Source of the DNA: JAVHYG01 sp040390025
Lineage (GTDB): Bacteria; Pseudomonadota; Gammaproteobacteria; Diplorickettsiales; Diplorickettsiaceae
DNA: 51,258 bases
Assembly: GCA_040390025.1 (NCBI GenBank)
Contig: JAZJZD010000005.1
Coordinates: 1 to 51,258 of the forward strand
Direction: 5' to 3'
Made by a program: the position numbers and the translations under genes. The notes beneath the pieces were generated by a model. That model searched no databases. It worked only from the letters and a program-made list of their open reading frames with translations, and had not been told where the DNA came from. Positions 1 to 7,900 of the stretch are shown piece by piece; within the stretch, counting starts at the first letter, position 1, and each line of letters opens with the position of its first letter.

Positions 1-492
1 ATAGTGATATTCACAAACAACATTCAGTAGAAACAAAAGCGCCTGGCTGGAGTGATATTGAAAGGGTTGATGCGTGTTCCACTGCGCCTGCAAGTCTGTT
101 AGGTAACGTTTTATCAACGGGTGAATATCGACTCTATCTAAACGCGCTTGCCAAAATAGCGTATTGCTTAACAGCCCACTTAAATGTTCTTCCCAATTTA
201 GCCGCTGTAAAATAGACTGATCCGTTTTCAATTGCAGAACGATGTTTCGTAACATCGGTAATGCTTCGGATAATGGTTGGTTTTTTACTCTGGCTATGTT
301 GGCACGTAATTGTTTGCGATCCGTCACAAAAGGGGAAGCATAATAGACGGAGCCTTGAATTAAATGAGAACACTGATTTAAAAAGGCTAACAGATTGGGT
401 TGTAAGTAAACTAAGCCCCATGTCTTATGTGATTTTATTTTTGCACCATAGAGTTGATTAAAAGCAGTAATTGATTCGTTTAAATTAAACAT
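1..492 (-). CDS. Hypothetical protein of the integrated element, C-terminus cut by the window edge
   Basis: An open frame runs leftward from an ATG at 490-492 to the first base of the window without a stop (164 codons). It is preceded by an AAAGGG-type ribosome binding site about nine bases upstream and begins MFNLNESITAFNQLYG. I do not recognise the family. The protein looks soluble and mostly helical, with no signal peptide or membrane segment. It starts 13 bases after the stop of the upstream gene, so it is probably translated from the same leftward message as the phage-type replication genes. An overlapping frame at 134-421 is a shadow of it. The real end lies outside the window. Confidence 0.6.
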   Translation of the reverse strand, partial: MFNLNESITAFNQLYGAKIKSHKTWGLVYLQPNLLAFLNQCSHLIQGSVYYASPFVTDRKQLRANIARVKNQPLSEALPMLRNIVLQLKTDQSILQRLNWEEHLSGLLSNTLFWQARLDRVDIHPLIKRYLTDLQAQWNTHQPFQYHSSQALLFLLNVVCEYHY

Positions 493-505
493 CTTGGATA
501 ACCCT

Positions 506-1156
506 TTAATTTTCTTCTTCAGATTGAACTAATTTTGCGAGCTGATGGCTCGCTTGTGACAATGATAATGGTTTTGTAGAGGGCTGTTTAACACCGTTGT
601 TATAAACCGTTAATGCACGTTCAGTATTTCCTATCAAAACTGGGTCAGATTGATTTGAGAACCCCTGTACTTGATTATCGTGTTCTAAACTACCTTTGAG
701 TGAACGTGGATAGTTAAGCAAGGGTTTGCCTTGGTAATCGTGATAACGCTTTTCAAATTCATAGCGTAAAAAAGGTAATTCTTTTTCCGGTTGCTGACAT
801 AAGTAAATCCAACCCCCCATGTCGCGAATAACACAGTGAATGAGAGGATTATCAAAGACGACACTATCGTAGCGACCTATCATACGAATAGCGGTAACCA
901 CTTGGCTCCAGGCTTTCAAGGCATGGCTACGACTATCTCCCTGAATCGAAGCGATGAGATCACCAGGGTTTGGCATGCCCCATTTCCGATCGGGATTTTG
1001 TAAAGTGCTTAACATCGCTTGTTTGACTTGTTCAAACGGGTAAGCCTTGAGACCTTGCCAATAGGTTTCTAGCAACAAACTTGAAACTTTGCGGTTAAAG
1101 GACTCTGCCAATAAAGTTAAACATTGCAAAAATGATTTTTTATCGTTTTCTAGCAT
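506..1156 (-). CDS. Phage/plasmid replication-region hypothetical protein (DUF6475-like)
   Basis: 216 residues starting MLENDKKSFLQCLTLLAES, with a strong AGGAGA ribosome binding site five bases before the ATG. The N-terminal 65 residues have the pattern of a small helical family common next to phage replication initiators: an acidic/aromatic start, a YW pair near residue 33, then NPDRKWGMPNPGDLIA near residues 55-70. I recall this as DUF6475-like, but no search was possible. No catalytic motif is visible. It lies 11 bases downstream of the DnaT-like gene and 13 bases upstream of the next gene, so it belongs to the same leftward operon. A role as an accessory replication protein of the integrated element is inference from context. 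Confidence 0.6.
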   Translation of the reverse strand: MLENDKKSFLQCLTLLAESFNRKVSSLLLETYWQGLKAYPFEQVKQAMLSTLQNPDRKWGMPNPGDLIASIQGDSRSHALKAWSQVVTAIRMIGRYDSVVFDNPLIHCVIRDMGGWIYLCQQPEKELPFLRYEFEKRYHDYQGKPLLNYPRSLKGSLEHDNQVQGFSNQSDPVLIGNTERALTVYNNGVKQPSTKPLSLSQASHQLAKLVQSEEEN

Positions 1157-1167
1157 AGTTTCTCCTA

Positions 1168-2115
1168 TTATTTTTCTTCAGGATTTTTAGAAGGATTTAG
1201 CCATTGCTTACCCACAATGAGATTATGCGCCAAGGTAGGACTCAGTCCGCGTGTGGCTAAGCAAGTCATGGAATCCGACGGAGGAGACTGTTTTCGTTTC
1301 AAATATTCTCGTTGCTCTTTGGCAAGCCAGGCATTGATGTGCCGCAAAATCTGCGATCGTGTTTTACGTTCACTTGGATTGGCTTCATTCCAGGCGCGTA
1401 GTTGACGCAGCTCTTGCCACACATCGATATCCGGATAAGTTTTTTTCCATTCGTTGATAGAAGCACTGCCTATGACAAATACACGGCCGCTTTGGAGTGG
1501 CACGGTAATTGTTTCTTGGTTGGACTGTGAATTTATTTCCCCTTTTTTAATAATTACGGGGAAATTTTTTAAGTTGCTGTTGCTGCTGGGCAAGTCGTCG
1601 TCAGACGGCTTGCCCACATCATCATCCTGTTTCTGTTCCTGTTTCTGTTTCTGTTCCTGTTTCTGTTCCTGGTTTAGAAAGGGTTCCGCAAGGGTTTCTA
1701 AACGGTTTTGGAACCCTTTATCCAAATATTTAGTTTGGGTGAGTAATTGTTCTACTAAGGGTTTAAAAACAGATGATTGTGATGGAACCCGATTGAAAAG
1801 TTTATTTAAGCTCTTACCTTGATTGGGATTCTCAATGGGGTTCCAGACTAGAAAGTGCGGGATCAAAATCCAGCTTGACTGAGCATCACGGATTAAAAAT
1901 TTAACTTGTACCAATTCTGCAAATGCTTTAGAAACTGTTTCTTGATCCCATTTCAAATCTTCAGCCACATAGGCAATAGGTAATCGAAAACAGCCCAACA
2001 TATTAGTGTGTGGGCCGCTAAGCAGATAAATGGCTAATAATTTGGAATGTGTGGATAAATTTTGTAATATTAAGTCAGACCAAAATTGTGTCTGTATGGA
2101 GCCATATTCTCTCAT
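1168..2115 (-). CDS. Phage-type replication protein with N-terminal winged helix and DnaT-like C-terminus
   Basis: From the ATG at 2113-2115 the protein is 315 residues, beginning MREYGSIQTQFWSDLILQ. This start has an AGGAAA ribosome binding site seven bases upstream; the longer frame to 2154 would overlap the preceding gene and is not supported. Residues about 1-110 look like the winged-helix domain of phage replication organisers (SKLLAIYLLSGPHTN, then EDLKWDQETVSKAF). A Gln/Glu/Lys-rich linker follows, encoded by a hexamer repeat. Residues about 225-290 carry the YPDIDVWQELRQLRAWNEAN... RKTRSQILRHINAWL pattern typical of DnaT-like phage primosome proteins. Likely role: loading the host helicase at the element's origin. 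Family recognition is from memory. Confidence 0.7.
   Translation of the reverse strand: MREYGSIQTQFWSDLILQNLSTHSKLLAIYLLSGPHTNMLGCFRLPIAYVAEDLKWDQETVSKAFAELVQVKFLIRDAQSSWILIPHFLVWNPIENPNQGKSLNKLFNRVPSQSSVFKPLVEQLLTQTKYLDKGFQNRLETLAEPFLNQEQKQEQKQKQEQKQDDDVGKPSDDDLPSSNSNLKNFPVIIKKGEINSQSNQETITVPLQSGRVFVIGSASINEWKKTYPDIDVWQELRQLRAWNEANPSERKTRSQILRHINAWLAKEQREYLKRKQSPPSDSMTCLATRGLSPTLAHNLIVGKQWLNPSKNPEEK
1627..1670. repeat. Hexamer tandem repeat inside the replication protein gene
   Basis: About seven units of the hexamers CTGTTT/CTGTTC lie in frame and encode an alternating Gln-Glu-Gln-Lys linker between the winged-helix and DnaT-like halves. Because units are six bases, gain or loss changes linker length by two residues without breaking the frame. 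Confidence 0.75.
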
Positions 2116-2119
2116 CGTC

Positions 2120-2980
2120 TTATTTCCTTTTTTTAGATTGATAAATAAAAGCAAGAATTTGTTTTTTATTTCGTATTAAAATTTTTTGTTGTTTTTTATG
2201 ACTGAAGCGAATTAATTGAGCTGCTGTAGAAATTTTTAACGTTCCTTCCTTAACAAAACGAATTAGTTCATCACAACCTAATAAATAGATTTTTTCGGTT
2301 TGCCGATAACTGTCTTTGCTGCCAAATCCGAGCAAGAAAGCTATCAATTCATCTGTTCTTCCTTCAATTTCGTCGAAATTTCGACGAAATCTTTTGTAAT
2401 TACGTGGACCTTGACGGTTTCCTAAAAGTTTTTTTGCAGCAATGCCAATAGCGGTTCGCTCGAAAAGTAAAAAGGTTTGCACTAATAGGCTTGGCAAATA
2501 TTTTCGTGCTAACAGATCCGGTAAAGAGACTTGCCAGGCAGGAACTGTTTTTTTACCTTGTAACTTGTAAAGCAAATACGTGTTTGCATTGGCTATCAAT
2601 TGTTGAGCTTCATCCAAAATAATTGGTCTTAATTGATTTAAATCCTGCAAAGTATTCTCTGTACGGTGTACATCGGTATTAGAGAATTTCACGCTATTGA
2701 GTGATATTTGAATTGATTTAATCGAGTGTTCTGTAAAAGGAAGCGCTAGTTTTTTTAGCCGCTGCTTTACGCAGTGTGATACTAAATCTATAGGGTTTAT
2801 GATTTTGTTACATTTTTCATACATGTATTTTTGTATTTCTAGTGCATATATTAAGTTCACATTATTTAATCCTCGTCGCATGGCACTTACATGCTCACGA
2901 TCTAAACCTAATACATCGGCAGCTTTTTGTACTGATCCACATTCCCGAATAAAAGTTTCAATAGCATTATTCATAGCCAT
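2120..2980 (-). CDS. HTH repressor/regulator-like protein of the integrated element
   Basis: 286 residues, beginning MAMNNAIETFIRECGS. Residues 5-40 form a YdaS/Cro-like helix-turn-helix (GSVQKAADVLGLDREHVSAMRRG). Toward the C-terminus the stretch ELIRFVKEGTLKISTAAQLIRFSHKKQQKIL resembles the ParB/KorB helical region (an E-x-V-x-x-G-x-x-x-x-x-A pattern). AAGGAG lies three bases before this ATG but nine before the ATG at 2974, so the true start may be 2974. Its stop lies five bases before the start of the replication protein. It faces the excisionase-like gene across a 132-base divergent region holding a perfect palindrome, as expected for an element repressor acting on its own promoter. The regulatory role is inference. 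Confidence 0.65.
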   Translation of the reverse strand: MAMNNAIETFIRECGSVQKAADVLGLDREHVSAMRRGLNNVNLIYALEIQKYMYEKCNKIINPIDLVSHCVKQRLKKLALPFTEHSIKSIQISLNSVKFSNTDVHRTENTLQDLNQLRPIILDEAQQLIANANTYLLYKLQGKKTVPAWQVSLPDLLARKYLPSLLVQTFLLFERTAIGIAAKKLLGNRQGPRNYKRFRRNFDEIEGRTDELIAFLLGFGSKDSYRQTEKIYLLGCDELIRFVKEGTLKISTAAQLIRFSHKKQQKILIRNKKQILAFIYQSKKRK

Positions 2981-3039
2981 TCGCTCCTTATTCTTTTTTA
3001 TTATTTTTTATTTATGCACACACATAGTTTATATAAATG

Positions 3040-3061
3040 TTGCGGAACATATGTTCCGCAA
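3040..3061. promoter_or_regulatory. Perfect palindromic operator candidate between repressor-like gene and excisionase-like gene
   Basis: TGCGGAACATATGTTCCGCA (3041-3060) is its own reverse complement, and one further base on each side also pairs. It lies in the divergent intergenic region, beside AT-rich promoter-like sequence (TATAAA at 3031-3036). A perfect 22-base palindrome here is most simply a dimeric binding site, probably for the adjacent HTH protein. Confidence 0.6.
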
Positions 3062-3112
3062 AAAACAGATAATCTAAAGAAATAAAAAATACAAAAAATG
3101 AAAGGATAAAAA

Positions 3113-3466
3113 ATGCAACCGCGACTTATACGATTACGTGATGCACCAAACTACTTAGGGATGGATAAAAATCGATTTAACAAAGAAGTCAAACCTAGCT
3201 TGTCAGTTATTCCGATTGGAAAAAGGGGAATTGCGTTTGATCGACTTGATTTAGATGCGTGGGTGGATGATTATAAGCAATGTAATGGCCGCCCCGCTAA
3301 GAGGAGTAAAAGATTATGGGGCGAAAAAGAACGTCGGGTCTGCTTAACCGTAAAGGGACCTGGCACATCGACAAAAAAATACTCGGACAACGAATTTGCG
3401 AAAGTACTGGATCAGATTCTCTCGAAGAAGCGGAAATCTATCTCGCAAAACGCATCGAGGAATTAA
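3113..3466 (+). CDS. Excisionase-like (AlpA/Xis-type) protein
   Basis: 117 residues from an ATG with AAAGGA six bases upstream. The N-terminal 60 residues (LRDAPNYLGMDKNRFNKEVKP...IPIGKRGIAFDRLDLDAWVDDY) have the MerR-like winged-helix pattern of AlpA/excisionase proteins that sit just before tyrosine integrases. The last 50 residues overlap the integrase gene in another frame for 151 bases, so that tail is compositionally forced (Ser/Lys rich). I recall the same long overlap in related integrase loci, so I take both frames as real. Likely role: directing excision and perhaps repressing or activating integrase expression. Confidence 0.65.
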   Translation: MQPRLIRLRDAPNYLGMDKNRFNKEVKPSLSVIPIGKRGIAFDRLDLDAWVDDYKQCNGRPAKRSKRLWGEKERRVCLTVKGPGTSTKKYSDNEFAKVLDQILSKKRKSISQNASRN

Positions 3467-4440
3467 GACAAGCTAAGATTTATGGCGTTAGGCCTAAAAG
3501 GACTTTTAGGCAGGCTGCTATAAAGTACGTAGAAGAGAATCAACATAAAGCCAGTATTTGTGTTGAAGTAATGCATTTAAAAGTTTTAGATAAATTTATA
3601 GGAGACTTTTCTTTAGATTCTATCCATATGTCTAGCCTTCAAAAATATATTAAAAGTCGAGAAAAGGATGGAGTAAAAAAGCGAACCATCAACTATGGAT
3701 TACAGGTGGTACGACAAATCGTAAATTTGGCAGCGGGTTTATGGAAGGACGAAGATAATTTAAGCTGGTTGCACAAAGCACCTAAGATTACATTAGAGAG
3801 TCTATCGGATGCTCGTGAACCCTATCCTTTATCAGATGTTGAGGAAGCAAAGTTGTTTGGAGAACTTCCTGTTCACTTAAGAAGGATGGCTTTATTTGCA
3901 GTAAACACAGGATGTCGTGACCAAGAAATTTGTAATTTAAAGTGGGAGTGGGAAATAAAGGTGCCGGAAGGATCGGTTTTTTTAATTCCTAAGTGGCAAG
4001 TTAAGAATGGAGAAGAGCGACTCGTTGTACTAAATAGAGTAGTACATCGTGTAATAGATGAAGTGCGGGGAATTCATCCTGAGTATGTTTTTACGTTTCG
4101 AGGTAAACCTGTTACTCGGATGTTGAATTCTGCTTGGTTGAAAGCACGGAAAAAAGCAGGTTTACCCCATGTGAGGGTGCATGACTTGAAACATACCTTT
4201 GGACGGCGATTACGCGCAGCTGAAGTTAGTTTTGAAGATAGGCAAGATTTGCTTGGACATAAAAGTAGTCGCATCACTACGCATTATTCACAAGTAGAAT
4301 TGGGCAATTTAATTCGAGCGGCTAATAAGATATGTGTAGAAGGAAAACCGCATTTGACTGTACTTCGTTTGAAAAGAAATGTGGCAGCTCCCGCAAAAGT
4401 CCCGCACGGGAATTTGAGGGATGGTTTGAAAATGTTGTGA
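3316..4440 (+). CDS. Tyrosine recombinase/phage integrase
   Basis: 374 residues, ATG preceded by AGAGGAG. The N-terminal 60 residues are basic arm-binding, residues about 65-155 look like a SAM-like core-binding domain, and the catalytic domain follows. Visible catalytic motifs are Arg I in NTGCRDQEICNLKWE, the H-x-x-R box as HDLKHTFGRRL, LLGHKSSRITTHY, and the nucleophilic Tyr in THYSQ. The second Arg of the H-x-x-R box is Lys here; I recall this variant in related integrases, so it need not mean inactivity. The gene ends 14 bases before the 3' end of tRNA-Phe, the classical position for an integrase that uses the tRNA 3' end as its attachment site. Confidence 0.92.
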   Translation: MGRKRTSGLLNRKGTWHIDKKILGQRICESTGSDSLEEAEIYLAKRIEELRQAKIYGVRPKRTFRQAAIKYVEENQHKASICVEVMHLKVLDKFIGDFSLDSIHMSSLQKYIKSREKDGVKKRTINYGLQVVRQIVNLAAGLWKDEDNLSWLHKAPKITLESLSDAREPYPLSDVEEAKLFGELPVHLRRMALFAVNTGCRDQEICNLKWEWEIKVPEGSVFLIPKWQVKNGEERLVVLNRVVHRVIDEVRGIHPEYVFTFRGKPVTRMLNSAWLKARKKAGLPHVRVHDLKHTFGRRLRAAEVSFEDRQDLLGHKSSRITTHYSQVELGNLIRAANKICVEGKPHLTVLRLKRNVAAPAKVPHGNLRDGLKML

Positions 4441-4500
4441 GGGCTTGATTTTCCTGGTGGCCGAAGGTGGAATCGAACCACCGACACAAAGATTTTCAGT
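4441..4500. other. Presumed attachment-site end (attL/attR) in tRNA-Phe
   Basis: The integrase stop is separated from the tRNA-Phe 3' CCA by 14 bases, and the tRNA points its 3' end at the element. Integrases of this type recombine within the tRNA 3' half, so the core site should lie in the tRNA 3' end and the bases just left of it. The partner site would be a second copy of the tRNA 3' sequence beyond the left window edge, so this is inferred, not seen. Confidence 0.4.
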
Positions 4501-4530
4501 CTTCTGCTCTACCGACTGAGCTATTCGGCC
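4455..4530 (-). tRNA. tRNA-Phe (GAA)
   Basis: 76 bases with the 3' CCA encoded. Reading the minus strand: acceptor stem GGCCGAA pairs with TTCGGCC, D-arm contains AGCTCAGTCGGTAGAGC, the anticodon loop CTGAAAA carries GAA, and the T-arm contains GGTTCGATTCC. All four stems form, and anticodon GAA reads Phe codons. It serves as the probable integration site of the element to its left. Confidence 0.97.
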
Positions 4531-4860
4531 ATGTGAAGGGCAAAGATTGTAATCAATTTCACTAAACTTAGCAATCATCAACTTTTTTATGTCTTTTTTC
4601 ATAGGGTTACTCATTTTACGATGTAGCTACGTGACAGGTAAAAATGGGTAATTTAGGTTATCTTTCAAGTTCCTATCAACCCCCGGGGACTTTTGAACGT
4701 GGCTGCTTGCCTTCTGTTTAACGATACCGACTAAGTCTTCTTTCGTGATTTCCGTAAGAAAAAATAGTAAATATTTTGTTTGTTTTTCTGTAATAGCAGA
4801 TTAATAAATATACCAACTTTTGATTATATTAGCTATTTATTGATTTTTTTTAATAGTTTT
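4531..4860. other. Intergenic region between tRNA-Phe and giant gene A
   Basis: No convincing gene. On the minus strand a frame of about 55 codons ending at 4627 contains TKEDLVGIVKQKASSHVQKS and reads like protein, but it has no start codon or ribosome binding site and is probably a gene remnant. The right third becomes very AT rich towards the promoter of the giant gene. Confidence 0.5.
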
Positions 4861-4888
4861 TTATTGTTAATAAAAAGATAGTTAATAT
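4861..4888 (+). promoter_or_regulatory. Putative sigma70-type promoter of giant gene A
   Basis: TTATTG (4861-4866), a 16-base spacer and TAATAT (4883-4888) lie just before the 5' hairpin and start codon. This would begin transcription near 4894, inside or at the foot of the hairpin. The region is AT rich, so chance matches are possible. Confidence 0.35.
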
Positions 4889-4890
4889 AG

Positions 4891-4911
4891 TTCCTTATTT
4901 TTAATAAGGAA
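4891..4911 (+). promoter_or_regulatory. 5' hairpin burying the ribosome binding site of giant gene A
   Basis: TTCCTTATT and AATAAGGAA form a perfect nine-pair stem with a TTT loop. The right arm contains the AAGGAA ribosome binding site of the ATG at 4920. It could act as an RNA switch that keeps the giant gene off, or as a DNA palindrome for a regulator. Confidence 0.5.
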
Positions 4912-4919
4912 GTTGAATA

Positions 4920-7900
4920 ATGTTACAAGAAGAAGTAAAGGGGGAGGTTAACGACAAGCTTGCAGTTTTTAATGCTCGCGTCAAGCGTAATAGTGAGGAT
5001 GAAACCTTAGAGGAAGCTACCGCAAAAGGGAACTATGCGTATTGGTTAAGCCAAGAAGATATTGCTGATATCGCTAGACTTCATTATAACAATTACAAGC
5101 GGGTAGGGGTAAGTTCTGAATTTGACGTTTTGGGATCTATATTACAACTAAGTACGCGGATAGAGGAATTTAAGCTAAAAACACGGTACTTAGAAGTAGC
5201 TCGACTTACTTTAGTTATTAATTTAGCCAATTTACATTGGGTCGCGTTAATGATTTCTTACCAAAATGGAAATTACCTGGGCTACTATGTCGACTCAAAA
5301 GATAATTCACTTCCTGTAGACTATTACCAGCTACTTTTAGACCACTTTCAAATACAACCTATCAGTTTGCGAACCGATGCTCCTCAACAAACCGATGAAT
5401 ATAATTGTGGTTTATGGGCTTTAGAAAATGCGTTCAGCCTTAATGAGATGCTCGATGATAGCCAGCCTTTGCATTACGTTATCAATGAATTAAAACAGCC
5501 GCGTGATAGAGAGTACTTTGATAACAAACGCCTATTTCTTTCTATGAAACTTCGTGTTGATACAGAACGTAATGCAAGGCGACTCCATCACATGGGTCCT
5601 GTACTAAGTAGCTTAGGAAGCCGTAGTGAACCTACAGCAAAAAGACAGCGCCTATTTCAGACAAAGGAAGAGAAAATAGCGGTGTTATTAGAAACGTTTG
5701 TAGAGTCTTTCTTGAGTGCCCTTATGAAAAGGCTAGCGGCTTATCACCTTGCTGCCAAAGGAGAAAGATTAACTGATGCGGCACTAAAAGTAGAGCTTAA
5801 AACAGGTCTTACTGGGGGATTATTAGGAGTTAGCATTTCCCAAGGCATCATAGGTTCAATTCCGTCATTGGTTGCTTCACTAAGAATACTCAGTGCTAAA
5901 TATTATTTGTCCAAAGCTACGGCACAAAAAATCACGAAAGCTTTTTCCGGTGTGGTTCCAGGCGAGTTAAGTCCACTCTTGGCTGAAGCCGCTGTGGCTA
6001 TTTTTCGAAGTTTTGAAAGTCAATTTATACAGATTACAGATAAAGCGGGCGACCAGGTAGCGATGGAAAAATTGGCTGAAGATGCCGTTGGTCGAATACT
6101 TAATTATTTAACTGAACATGCGCATGAGGATAATCCTATTTCTGAACAATTGATAGAAAAAGGATTGCTTTTAGGATCTTCAGAAAAGTTCTTTGATCCA
6201 AGCTTTAAGAAAGTAAGGATTCGGCTTTCAGGAAATACGGTACAAGATAAAGATGGAAATAGTATCAATACAGCCAGTTTATATGCCAAAGTTGGGCTTA
6301 TTGTCAGCACGGAGGAAGGTGTAAAAAAATTCTATAGAATTAAAGACCAACCGCAGAGTAATCAATATGGTTACAGGCGTCTTTTTAGTTGGGAAACAGA
6401 GGAAAACGGTGAATTAAAGCGAGCTATTAAGGGTTATTATTTAGAGGAACAAAACTTTGAGGAAGAAACTGTTTTTCAGCTTAGCTCAAGAAATTATGAA
6501 TATAGTTTGGAAGAGGAAATGTATTCCCAAGAAGCGCAAAGTATTCTTGGGAAAATTAAAACCCGCTACAGTGTACAGCCAGTGAGTAGTATACGGCAAA
6601 ACCCGGTTAAAAAGGACTCAATTTTTTTTGATTTAAGGAGTCCAGTAGAAAATTTTGTAGGAAGAACAGAAATACTGCGCGAGATACATAAAACATTACT
6701 GGAAGGAAGAACCACGGCAATTACGGCCAGTTTGTCAAGTTTAGGATTATATCCCAGTAAAGATACGAGTATCCCTCAGAGTGGTTCACAAACGGCTGTG
6801 AGTGGCTTAGGTGGAATAGGAAAAACACAACTTGTTTTGCGTTATGCGCAACTGCATGCGGTCGATTATGATAATAATGTGTTATGGATTAATGCTGAAA
6901 CAAAGAACAATTTAGTTTATTCGTTTAATACCTTGGCTACTAAACTGCAGCTTGAAACAAAAGATAGATATAACCATGACAAACCCTCTGAAGAAATAGC
7001 GCAAGAAATTTATGAGTATTTTTCAGATAGAAAAAGCTTATTTATTTTTGATAATGTTGAAAATTATAAAGAAATACAGACTTATTTACCTAAATTAATT
7101 CCTGGTAATCAACCTAGTATTTTAATCACTTCGCGGTATAGCTACTGGCAAAATGTTGCTTCTGTTATATCTCTGGGTGTTTTCACAGAAGAGGAATCTA
7201 TGCTGCTCATTAAAAAAGAATTAAATATAATGGATAACACTCAGGACGAGAAGATAAAGGAATTAACGGTAATATTACAGGGGTTACCTCTCGCATTACA
7301 ACAAGCGTTAGCTTATATTAATTTACAAAAAAACATAAATTCTGAATTTAGTATTCGAAATTACATTGAGCTCTATAAAGAAAAAACTGAACAACTATTG
7401 AATTTTGATTTTTCGAATTACATCAACGATCCTTATACAAAGACAGTTTTTACTACCTGGCAAATCACGCTAGAAAAAATTCAAGATGATAAAAATATTG
7501 GTAAAAATGCCTTAGAAATTTTGAATATCATGGCCTACTTATGCCCAGATAAGATTTCGAATTCGCTTTTTCTTAGGCTGGGAAATAGTGAATTAAGTTC
7601 AGCGCTGTATTTACTTAGAAGCTACTCTATGATTAGCCCCGGTAGCCAACGAGACGAATCAACCGTTCATCGTTTAGTGCAACAGGTTGTGCGCATTAAT
7701 ATAGAAATGAATCCAAGTAAACTTCGGGAGATTATATGGAAAACTGAAAACCTAATTATGGATTATGAGACCAATATAGAGAATCGCTTTCACTATTTGC
7801 ATCTTTTGTTATATATGGCGGAGCATACGGAATTAAAAACTACATTGCAGACTGGCAACACATCTAGAGAGCTTTTTCGCATACTTCCTCAGCATGATAC

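Noticed and set aside
1627..1670. Repeat block as a CRISPR array
   Set aside because: Contiguous hexamers without spacers inside a coding frame. I saw no repeat-spacer array or cas genes in the window.
4309..4614. Minus-strand frame of 101 codons across tRNA-Phe
   Set aside because: It reads through the tRNA gene and the integrase 3' end; it is a shadow.
4866..4888. PmrA box upstream of giant gene A (two GTTAAT half-sites)
   Set aside because: The half-site spacing is 15 bases against 11 in the known PmrA consensus, and AT-rich sequence gives such matches by chance.
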